Of a DNA stretch of 18,797 bases, positions 6,868 through 13,941 are shown in pieces. The notes below the pieces were generated by a model that was given only the letters and a program-made list of their open reading frames with translations, was not told the origin of the DNA and searched no databases. Origin of the DNA: Bacillota bacterium (GTDB taxonomy: Bacteria > Bacillota > Clostridia > Lachnospirales > Lachnospiraceae); contig JAEZXP010000047.1 of NCBI GenBank assembly GCA_023419655.1, forward strand, positions 1 to 18,797. The letters are read 5' to 3'. How positions within the stretch are numbered: the first letter of the stretch is position 1; every line of letters starts with the position of its first letter. A program made the translations under genes and the position numbers.

Positions 6868-8004
6868 ATGATAATCCGGCAGTTTCCTATTCCGCTTGCC
6901 TTGACCTATCCCCTGGATATAGAATACGGCACGAATAAAATTGCATATTTTGATATAGAGACCACCGGATTTGCTGCCGATACCACGTATCTGTACCTTA
7001 TCGGCTGTATCTTTGTCAGGGAATCCTCCTTGCATATGATTCAATGGTTTTCTGAAGATATCCGGGAGGAAAAAGAGCTTATCAGAAGCTTTTTTGAATT
7101 TATTAAAGAATATGACCTTCTCGTTCATTATAACGGTTCAGGCTTTGATATTCCATATCTGATGAAAAAGTGCGAAATACTGCAGCTTAATTATTCATTT
7201 GAGGATATTATCAGTCTTGATTTATATAAGAAAATATCTCCCATACGGAAGATATTTAAACTAAGTAATTATAAGCAAAAGTCAATTGAAGCTTTCCTTC
7301 GGGTTGACCGGGTGGATACCTTTGGCGGCGGAGAGCTGATAGAGGTATACCAGAGCTATCTTGGCAAAAAGCACATTGAAAATCTGAAAAAATCCAGGGC
7401 TTACAAGCCCCGTCATGACGAAATATCAGAAGCAGATAAACTGCTTCATGTTCTTTTGCAGCATAATGAGGACGACCTTAAAGGCCTGGTTCATATCAGT
7501 CAGATACTATACTACTGTGACCTGTTCGAAAAATCCTTTCATATCCTCCAGGCAGGCGTAGACGAAGGACGTCTGACGGTTCACCTGGAATATAATTTTA
7601 ATCTTCCTGTCCGGATAAGCTTTGGCAATGACTGTATCTATATACGTGCTTATGGGCGCGCCGTCCATATGGCAGTCGATATCTATGAAGGTGAGCTAAA
7701 GCATTTTTATGATAATTACAGAGATTATTATTATCTTCCTGAGGAGGACCGGGCTGTTCATAAAAGCCTGGCCATATTCGTTGAAAAGGATTATCGTATG
7801 AAGGCAAAGCCCTCTAACTGCTATACGAAAAAACAGGGGCTATTTGTTCCTCAATACAATCCGGTTATAACGCCTTCGTTCAAAAAGGAGCATACGGACA
7901 AACTATCTTTCGTAGAAGTACATACGGATTTCCTGCTAAGGGAGGAGAATCTGACCCGGTATATCCACCATATTCTTGGGCATATCATAGCCTCCAAAGG
8001 GTAA
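6868..8004 (+). CDS. YprB-like RNase H-fold 3'-5' exonuclease
   Basis: Residues ~20-210 form a ribonuclease H-like (DnaQ/DEDD, RNase_H_2, PF13482) domain. The acidic metal ligands are visible as YFDIETTGF (D29, E31), YNGSGFDIPYL (D94) and QHNEDDLKGL (around D202/D203). This matches the YprB family of Bacillus, whose in vivo role is poorly known. The C-terminal ~165 residues have no motif I recognise and may bind nucleic acid or partners. The ATG at 6868 has AAAGGAG 7 nt upstream. The gene stands alone, divergent from the cardiolipin synthase-like fusion and convergent with uxaA, with a terminator about 25 bp after the stop. The family is well supported; exonuclease activity on DNA or RNA is inferred from the domain. 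Confidence 0.85.
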   Translation: MIIRQFPIPLALTYPLDIEYGTNKIAYFDIETTGFAADTTYLYLIGCIFVRESSLHMIQWFSEDIREEKELIRSFFEFIKEYDLLVHYNGSGFDIPYLMKKCEILQLNYSFEDIISLDLYKKISPIRKIFKLSNYKQKSIEAFLRVDRVDTFGGGELIEVYQSYLGKKHIENLKKSRAYKPRHDEISEADKLLHVLLQHNEDDLKGLVHISQILYYCDLFEKSFHILQAGVDEGRLTVHLEYNFNLPVRISFGNDCIYIRAYGRAVHMAVDIYEGELKHFYDNYRDYYYLPEEDRAVHKSLAIFVEKDYRMKAKPSNCYTKKQGLFVPQYNPVITPSFKKEHTDKLSFVEVHTDFLLREENLTRYIHHILGHIIASKG

Positions 8005-8027
8005 GGCTTTATAATATTATGAAAGTT

Positions 8028-8060
8028 AAAGGGTCTGTTGCAAAAAGCAACAGACCCTTT
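8028..8060. terminator. Bidirectional intrinsic terminator
   Basis: AAAGGGTCTGTTGC (8028-8041), a five-A loop and GCAACAGACCCTTT (8047-8060) form a perfect 14-bp stem between the converging yprB-like and uxaA genes. Short T-runs follow on both strands, so it probably serves both genes. Confidence 0.85.
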
Positions 8061-8074
8061 CCTCGAACATTATA

Positions 8075-9631
8075 TTATAAAGTTACTCCCTGCTTCCATA
8101 TTGCTATATCATAGAAGCCTGCTTCCTCTGCCCTGACCTGTTTGCCGGAAGCCACCTCCAGTACATAGGAGAATAGCTCCTCCGCCAGTTTCTTTCTATC
8201 TGCTCCCGATACAAGCCTTCCTGCATCAAAATCAATCCAATTGTTTTTAGCATTAGCCAATCTTGAATTACTGGATATCTTTACAGTGGGAACGCAGGAG
8301 CCAAAGGGCGTTCCTCTTCCTGTTGTAAAAAGTACCATATGGGCACCGGAAGCGGCCAATGCCGTCGTTGCCACCAAATCATTTCCCGGCGCACTAAGGA
8401 GATTCAGTCCCCGAACGGTCACCGGCTCCGTATAGGAGATGACGTCTGCAACCGGTGCGCTTCCTGCCTTCTGGGTACAGCCCAGGGATTTTTCTTCTAA
8501 GGTTGTAATCCCGCCCTCCTTATTACCCGGAGAAGGATTCTCATAAACCGGCTGATTGTGCCTGATATAATATTCTTTGAATGCATTAATCATTGATACG
8601 GTTTTGTTAAAAACCTCTTCGCTGACGCACCGCTTCATCAGGATATTCTCTGCCCCGAACATTTCCGGTACCTCCGTAAGAATAGCCGTACCGTTCCCGG
8701 CAACAAGAGCATCTGCAAAATCTCCTACAAGAGGATTGGCCGTGATTCCCGACAGGCCATCGGAGCCGCCGCATTTTAAGCCGACGATTAATTCTTCGGC
8801 ATCCATAGGCTCCCTGCTAAATTGCTTTGCATATTCTGAAAGCTCCTCCAGCAGCTTTATGCCTTCCTCCATCTCATCCTCTGCATCCTGGCAGTTAAGA
8901 AACTTAACCCTTTCCCCGTCCACCGGTCCAAGATAGGTCCTCAGGATATCAATATTGCAATTTTCACAGCCAAGTCCCAAAACCAATACGCCCGCCGCAT
9001 TCGGATGTCTGATTAGTCCTGAAAGTAATTTCAATGTATTCTCCTGGTCATCTCCCAGCTGTGAACAGCCATAGGGATGAGGAAATGCGATGATACCTTC
9101 AACACCTCCCCCTGATAATGAAGCCGCTTTCCTTTCTAAGGCTTCGGCTATGGAATTCACGCAGCCCACAGTAGGGATAATCCAAATCTGATTTCTTATT
9201 CCCGCTTTGCCATCCTTCCTGCGGTATCCCAGGAAGTACTTCTTGTCGGTTATCTCTGCTTTTTTATGGCTATCATCCGGATGATATGAATAAGCAAGAA
9301 TATCTCCCAGGCCTGTTCGCATATTCTTCGTATGTACCCAGTTCCCCTTCAGAATATCGCCGACAGCATATCCTATGGAATTACCGTATTTTATAACAAT
9401 CTCCCCATCTTTAATATCCCGTAAGGCAAATTTATGTCCCGCAGGGATATCCTCTCTCATCAGGAAACCGCCATGGGCATTCTTCAAGGTCTCTTCCTCA
9501 GAACCTTCCGGTACATTCTTCATCTTTCCCATATACTTCTGACGAATCGCTTCCAGGAATATACCCTTCGGCAAATCCTTTATGGCTACCCCCACCATAT
9601 CTTCTTCATGGATAATAATATAATCCGTCAA
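8075..9631 (-). CDS. uxaA: Altronate dehydratase UxaA
   Basis: UxaA removes water from D-altronate to give 2-keto-3-deoxy-D-gluconate, the third step of galacturonate breakdown in the cytoplasm. The match to the E. coli enzyme is close along the length: PTVGCVNSIAEAL, YGCSQLGDDQENT, VLGLGCENCN, LKCGGSDGLSGITANP, LTEVPEMFGAE, YENPSPGNKEGGITTLEEKSLGC (in parts), ending IWKQGVTL. Several of these cysteines probably bind metal. The N-terminal SAF domain holds about 24 extra residues relative to E. coli (roughly residues 25-60, up to REDIPAGHKFAL). I chose a TTG start at 9631 (518 residues): AGGAGG lies 8 nt upstream of it, while the GTG at 9640 directly abuts that site. It is the second gene after uxaB, about 90 bp downstream. 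Confidence 0.95.
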   Translation of the reverse strand: MTDYIIIHEEDMVGVAIKDLPKGIFLEAIRQKYMGKMKNVPEGSEEETLKNAHGGFLMREDIPAGHKFALRDIKDGEIVIKYGNSIGYAVGDILKGNWVHTKNMRTGLGDILAYSYHPDDSHKKAEITDKKYFLGYRRKDGKAGIRNQIWIIPTVGCVNSIAEALERKAASLSGGGVEGIIAFPHPYGCSQLGDDQENTLKLLSGLIRHPNAAGVLVLGLGCENCNIDILRTYLGPVDGERVKFLNCQDAEDEMEEGIKLLEELSEYAKQFSREPMDAEELIVGLKCGGSDGLSGITANPLVGDFADALVAGNGTAILTEVPEMFGAENILMKRCVSEEVFNKTVSMINAFKEYYIRHNQPVYENPSPGNKEGGITTLEEKSLGCTQKAGSAPVADVISYTEPVTVRGLNLLSAPGNDLVATTALAASGAHMVLFTTGRGTPFGSCVPTVKISSNSRLANAKNNWIDFDAGRLVSGADRKKLAEELFSYVLEVASGKQVRAEEAGFYDIAIWKQGVTL

Positions 9632-9721
9632 TCCCTGCACCTCCTTTCCCGCATGAAACCTCTGCTATCGGTTAAATCCTCTCCAAATCTTAGCTTTGAC
9701 AATTTCATGTTAATGGCCTTT

Positions 9722-11197
9722 TTATTGGTATTCATTTCCTGCCAGATTTTCCAAGGCTTTCCTCATGCCAAGCCTTTGTATCTGTTCCAGATAGCCACTA
9801 ATTGTATCGGTCAATCCCGGATACACGGTCATGTCTTCTCCTAAAAACTCCTTTGTCTTTAAAAAGGCTTCGGCTAATTCCTTATTATCCCGGTTATAGG
9901 AGCCGTCAAAAAACGCCATAACCTGTATATCATCCATAATCCTGTATTCTTCGCTGCCTCTTTGTGAGGTAAGCGCCCCCTTATCAATGAGCTTGCCCCG
10001 GTAAAGACTGATAAGTGCCGCAAGGGAGAATGTAAGGCATACCGGAAGCCTGCCATTCATTGCAACATAATCCTTAAAGCTTGGCAGGCACCTGGCCTTC
10101 CATTTTGAAATACTATTTAAAGATATGGATAGTAAAGAGTGCTTTATATAAGGGTTTTCAAACCGTTCAATTACCTTAACTGCAAAGTCCTCCAATTCCT
10201 TTTCCGGCAGCTTTAGCGTTGGTATAATCTCGTTAAAGATTGTATCCATCAGGAATTGCCGAATCAAGGAATCCTCCATTGATTCCTTAACCGTATTATT
10301 TCCCGAAAGATAGGACGCCGCCACAAATGAGGTATGGGCACCATTTAGAATCCTGACCTTCCGCTCTCGGTAGGGCTGAAGATTCTTCGTAAACAACACG
10401 GGAAGTCCTGCCTTATCCAGAGGAAATTCTCCGGATATATCTGCATCACTTTCAATGACCCATAGCCCGAACAGCTCGCCGCTGACGATAAGCTTATCCT
10501 GGTATCCGGCCCTCTCCCAATATTCCTCTTCCTCACTGTGAGGATATCCGGTAATAATCCGGTCAACCAGCGTATTACAAAAGATGCAGCAGGTCTTTAG
10601 CCAGTCGGTAAAGCCCTCTTCAAGGCTCCATCGCTTAGCAAGCTTCAGCACACATTCTCTTAGTACCTTTCCATTATTCTCAATCAATTCACAGGGAAGG
10701 ATAATAAGGCCCTTGTCCTTATCCCCATTAAAATGCTGATATCTTTCATGCAGGAATTTTGTAAGCTTTCCCGGATACGTCTTAGGCGGCTCCCCCTCAT
10801 AACAATCCTTTTCATCATAAACAATTCCTGCCTCCGTCGTATTGGATACAATAAAGCGTAATGATTCCAATTTTGCATAGGCCCTATATGCTTCATAATT
10901 CTCATATGCCCCCACTGCGTCCGAAACACTTCGTATCATCCGGTCGATAACCTTCGGCTTCCCATCCTCAAGTCCTCTTAATGTCACCGTATATTGATAC
11001 TCCTGCTTATAAAACATCTCCAGGCTTCCATGGGAAATCGGCTTTACCATCACGATATTTCCATCAAATACTCCCCTGTCATTGGCGATATCAATCATAT
11101 AATCCACGAAACCCCGGAGAAAATTGCCTTCACCGTATTGAAGTACCTTAACCGGTCTTTCGACAGGCTTTGTTATGCTTTTATTTAATATGTTCAT
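9722..11197 (-). CDS. uxaB: Tagaturonate reductase UxaB
   Basis: UxaB uses NADH to reduce D-tagaturonate to D-altronate, upstream of UxaA in the pathway. It belongs to the polyol-specific long-chain dehydrogenase family. Features seen: the nucleotide-binding start VKVLQYGEGNFLRGFVDYMID, SNTTEAGIVYD, ILPCELIENNG, the catalytic pattern K280-x4-N285-x2-H288 in ERKVRILNGAH, and NPYIKHSLLSISLNSISKWK. The ATG at 11197 gives 491 residues, close to the E. coli length, and GAGGGG lies just upstream. An in-frame ATG 60 nt further upstream would add a tail without homology. It is first of uxaB-uxaA, with lplD divergent across a 366-bp region. The resemblance is clearly to tagaturonate rather than fructuronate reductase. 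Confidence 0.95.
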   Translation of the reverse strand: MNILNKSITKPVERPVKVLQYGEGNFLRGFVDYMIDIANDRGVFDGNIVMVKPISHGSLEMFYKQEYQYTVTLRGLEDGKPKVIDRMIRSVSDAVGAYENYEAYRAYAKLESLRFIVSNTTEAGIVYDEKDCYEGEPPKTYPGKLTKFLHERYQHFNGDKDKGLIILPCELIENNGKVLRECVLKLAKRWSLEEGFTDWLKTCCIFCNTLVDRIITGYPHSEEEEYWERAGYQDKLIVSGELFGLWVIESDADISGEFPLDKAGLPVLFTKNLQPYRERKVRILNGAHTSFVAASYLSGNNTVKESMEDSLIRQFLMDTIFNEIIPTLKLPEKELEDFAVKVIERFENPYIKHSLLSISLNSISKWKARCLPSFKDYVAMNGRLPVCLTFSLAALISLYRGKLIDKGALTSQRGSEEYRIMDDIQVMAFFDGSYNRDNKELAEAFLKTKEFLGEDMTVYPGLTDTISGYLEQIQRLGMRKALENLAGNEYQ

Positions 11198-11493
11198 AAA
11201 TCCCCTCTTTCCTTGTGCCTTTCTCAGGTCACAAAACACCAATGAAGCCGCTGCCACCCTTATCCATCCCGTAAAATTACCCTCTTTAATTAAATCAAAA
11301 TATAATTTATAATCTATACATATTGTATCTATTCCAATATATCACGTCAATCAAAGGATATTTACTTAAATTATTCAAATTCAAACACGATTGATTTATT
11401 ATGAAAATATGTTTTTTATTCCTATAATCAATTTAGATTGATATTTAATGAAAAAAGTGAAATATTATAGTAGTTTTCGGCGTAATTTTAACT

Positions 11494-11499
11494 TATAAT
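11494..11499 (+). promoter_or_regulatory. -10 box for lplD
   Basis: TATAAT stands 65 bp before the ATG. The hexamer 17 bp upstream is TAGTTT, a poor -35, which would suit a promoter that needs an activator. The inferred start is near 11506. Confidence 0.5.
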
Positions 11500-11518
11500 T
11501 TTATTATATTCCACCTAA

Positions 11519-11539
11519 CCATAATTAAAAAAATTATGG
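11519..11539 (+). repeat. Palindrome in the lplD leader
   Basis: CCATAATT (11519-11526), five A's and AATTATGG (11532-11539) form a perfect 8-bp inverted repeat. It sits between the inferred transcription start and the ribosome binding site. It could be a repressor operator or a small hairpin that affects translation. Confidence 0.45.
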
Positions 11540-11563
11540 ATTCATCAGAAATGAGGTATAGAC

Positions 11564-12952
11564 ATGATATATGAGGACAAGAAAGTATCTGACATCCGGA
11601 TTGCTTACATAGGAGGCGGCTCCATGGGGTGGGCCTGGACCTTTATGACGGATTTATCCTTAGAGGATAAAATCAGCGGCACGATACGACTTTATGATAT
11701 CAACAATGAAGCTGCAAAACGCAATGAAATAATAGGCAACTCGCTGCAGTCCGACCCGAAACGAAAAGGCAAATGGACATATACAACCTCAAATTCACTA
11801 AAAGAAGCTCTTACAGGAGCCGATTTTGTGGTTATATCTATCCTTCCGGGAACCTTTGAGGAAATGCGCTCCGATGTTCATTCTCCTGAGAAATACGGCA
11901 TAAACCAGCCGGTTGGCGATACCACCGGACCCGGCGGATTAATCCGTGCACTTCGAACCATTCCCATGTTTGTCGAGATTGCAGAGGCTATCAAGCAGCA
12001 CTCTCCTGATGCCTGGGTAATTAATTATACCAATCCTCTGGCTTTATGCGTCAGAACATTATATAAGGTTTTTCCTGAAATCAAGGCCTTTGGCTGCTGC
12101 CATGAGGTTTTCAACACACAGAATCTATTGGTATCCATGTGCAAAGAAAAGCTCGGCATGGAGCATATTGACAGGCATGAAATCCATGTCAATGTTATGG
12201 GAATAAACCACTTTACCTGGTTTGACCATGCTTCCTACCAGGGAGTAGACCTTTTCCCCATGTACAGACAGTTTGCAGATGAGCACCGCGACACAGGATA
12301 TCCAAAGGGTTTTGACGGTTATCTAAAGGATGTATTCGCCTGCTCCCATAAAGTGAAGTTTGATTTATTCAGAAAGTATGGGTTAATTGCTGCCGCCGGT
12401 GACAGACATCTGGCTGAATTCATGCCCCCGTATTATCTTAAGGATATTGATACCGCCCATTCCTTCGGATTTACATTCACCCCTGTTGACTATAGAGTTA
12501 AGGACCTGCATAACCGCCAGAAAAGAAGTGAACGTCTGCTAAACGGCAAGGAGCAGCTTGACTACTCTCCTTCCGGTGAAGAAGGCATCCTCCTGATTAA
12601 ATCCCTGGTTGGTCTGGAAAGGACAATCAGCAATGTTAATCTTCCGAACATCGGACAGATTTCCAATCTGCCCTTAGGCGCCATTGTTGAGACCAATGCC
12701 GTGTTTGAAAAAGACCACATTGCCCCCGTCTTCGCAGGAAGCATACCCGATAATGTCAGAGAACTAATCGCACCGCATGTACAGAATCAGGCAGATATTA
12801 TGGACGCCGCAGTCACCTGTGACAGAGAGCTGGCATTAAAGGCTTTTAGAAATGACCCTCTCGTAACAATTAATAAAGATGAAGCAGGAAAGCTTTTTGA
12901 TGAAATGCTTGAGAATACAAAGGCATACCTGCCTGCCGAGTGGTTTAGATAA
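11564..12952 (+). CDS. lplD: GH4 alpha-galacturonidase, LplD-like
   Basis: Glycoside hydrolase family 4 enzymes use bound NAD+ and a divalent metal to split glycosides by an oxidation-elimination mechanism. The N-terminal Rossmann motif IRIAYIGGGSMGW (11-23), ADFVVISILPGT (87-97), GDTTGPGGLIRALRTIP (118-134) and NYTNPLA (154-160) are typical. The metal/substrate motif is C179-H180-E181-V182, the CHEV form associated with LplD-type alpha-galacturonidases. GH4 alpha-glucosidases and alpha-galactosidases have other residues here. The 462-residue length is normal. GAGG lies about 8 nt before the ATG. The neighbourhood (galacturonate genes, sugar importer) agrees with release of galacturonate from short alpha-galacturonides. 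No signal peptide is seen, so it acts in the cytoplasm. Confidence 0.92.
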   Translation: MIYEDKKVSDIRIAYIGGGSMGWAWTFMTDLSLEDKISGTIRLYDINNEAAKRNEIIGNSLQSDPKRKGKWTYTTSNSLKEALTGADFVVISILPGTFEEMRSDVHSPEKYGINQPVGDTTGPGGLIRALRTIPMFVEIAEAIKQHSPDAWVINYTNPLALCVRTLYKVFPEIKAFGCCHEVFNTQNLLVSMCKEKLGMEHIDRHEIHVNVMGINHFTWFDHASYQGVDLFPMYRQFADEHRDTGYPKGFDGYLKDVFACSHKVKFDLFRKYGLIAAAGDRHLAEFMPPYYLKDIDTAHSFGFTFTPVDYRVKDLHNRQKRSERLLNGKEQLDYSPSGEEGILLIKSLVGLERTISNVNLPNIGQISNLPLGAIVETNAVFEKDHIAPVFAGSIPDNVRELIAPHVQNQADIMDAAVTCDRELALKAFRNDPLVTINKDEAGKLFDEMLENTKAYLPAEWFR

Positions 12953-12996
12953 CAAAACATCAGCAAACCTTCAGGTTGGGTATTCGTGGAGGTCAC

Positions 12997-13033
12997 AAAA
13001 GGGAACCGTTCTACAACGGTTCCCTTTTTAAGG
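12997..13033. terminator. Bidirectional intrinsic terminator
   Basis: AAAAGGGAACCGTT (12997-13010) and AACGGTTCCCTTTT (13015-13028) form a perfect 14-bp stem with a CTAC loop and T-runs on both strands. It ends both lplD (plus) and the transport operon (minus, after the AraC gene). Confidence 0.9.
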
Positions 13034-13035
13034 TT

Positions 13036-13890
13036 CTATCTTACAAACTTTTTACGGTATTTTAGCGGGGATGTCTCCAGGTACTTTTTGAATACCTTCT
13101 CAAAATAAGTGATGCTTTCATAGCCCACGATATCTGAAATCTCCGTGATGTTATAATTCGATTGCTCCAAAAGCTGCTGTGCCCGTTTAATCCTTGTAAT
13201 ATTGATATACTCATTGACCGTAAATCCGGTTACTTCCTTAAATATACGGCTCAGATAGCATTTGCTTATATAAAAATCCTCTGCTATGTCGGCAAGAGAG
13301 ATATTCTCATGGTAATTCTCATTGATATATTTTGCTATTTCACTGATTTTTTTGTATTTTTCGGTTTCTACCGGAGCATTAAATAAGGTTGAATTCTCAC
13401 CGGTTTTACATCGAATGGCATATAGCAGCAGCTCTGCCAGCTTCATCTTTACCATGAAGGCATAATTGGAATGCTTCATTTTCATCTCCCTGATGATAAA
13501 GAATAAGAGGCCTTCAACGTATTTTTGTCCCGCTTCATTCAGGTCAATAACACCAAAATTCTTATTAAAGAATGACCCTACTTCAACGTTACCGCAAAGC
13601 TCCAATATCGGGCTAATCTCGTCTGCGGATATCAGTATCAGTATTCTGTCATGGTAATTGGTATTGCCTCCCACTGTTTTATGTATCTGATTACGGTCTA
13701 TGAATACAAGGCTTCCCTTCTTTACCTGATATATCTGATTCTCAATAAAATAATACCGCTCTCCGCTTAACAGATAATATATCTCATATTCATTGTGAAA
13801 ATGCTTCTGGACCATATTAAAATCATAGTCCCGTTCGATTCGCTCAACCATAATCCGGCCGACCTTATCACTAAACAAGATGTTTTCCAT
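13036..13890 (-). CDS. AraC-family transcriptional regulator
   Basis: This 284-residue protein has an N-terminal cupin-like sensing domain (MVQKHFHNEYEIYYLLSGERYYFIENQIYQVKKGSLVFID, residues ~26-66). A C-terminal AraC DNA-binding domain with two helix-turn-helix motifs covers residues ~190-284 (ISLADIAEDFYISKCYLSRIFKEVTG and ITEISDIVGYESITYFEKVFKKYLETSPLKYRK). Such proteins usually bind a sugar and activate uptake and breakdown genes. The ATG at 13890 has GGAGG 9 nt upstream. It is the last gene of the minus-strand transport operon, 51 bp after the hydrolase gene, and its TAG stop leads directly into the terminator. This position implies that the regulator rises together with the operon it may control. 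The sugar and DNA targets are not shown by the sequence; the ATTGA repeats before lplD/uxaB are candidates. Confidence 0.93.
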   Translation of the reverse strand: MENILFSDKVGRIMVERIERDYDFNMVQKHFHNEYEIYYLLSGERYYFIENQIYQVKKGSLVFIDRNQIHKTVGGNTNYHDRILILISADEISPILELCGNVEVGSFFNKNFGVIDLNEAGQKYVEGLLFFIIREMKMKHSNYAFMVKMKLAELLLYAIRCKTGENSTLFNAPVETEKYKKISEIAKYINENYHENISLADIAEDFYISKCYLSRIFKEVTGFTVNEYINITRIKRAQQLLEQSNYNITEISDIVGYESITYFEKVFKKYLETSPLKYRKKFVR

Positions 13891-13941
13891 GATATCCGTC
13901 CTCCATCTCCTTATCCAAAACCGCCGGCAGCATCCTATTCT

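Larger units (their letters stand above)
11198..11563. promoter_or_regulatory. Divergent uxaB/lplD intergenic region
   Basis: This very AT-rich 366-bp stretch holds no gene that I can support. It contains four ATTGA-type half-sites (TCAATC 11347-11352, GATTGAT 11389-11395, ATCAAT 11427-11432, GATTGAT 11436-11442). The last two form ATCAAT-TTAG-ATTGAT. A TATAAT for lplD and a palindrome in its leader lie to the right. For uxaB I see only weak candidates on the minus strand (TTGGAA with GATTAT 17 nt later, in the 11300-11335 area). Poor -35 boxes and repeated half-sites suggest activator control, possibly by the AraC protein encoded at 13036-13890. That link is inference. Confidence 0.5.

Noticed and set aside
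6703..7128. 141-residue minus-strand frame overlapping the yprB-like gene
   Set aside because: It is antisense to a well-supported gene, has no family resemblance and lacks a good ribosome binding site.
8028..8060. GGGTCTGTTGC stem as an insertion-sequence end (IS6-like terminal repeats look similar)
   Set aside because: It is a single tight hairpin between convergent genes with no transposase and no second copy; a terminator explains it fully.
11198..11257. N-terminal extension of UxaB from an upstream ATG
   Set aside because: The extra 20 residues show no homology, and GAGGGG points to the ATG at 11197.
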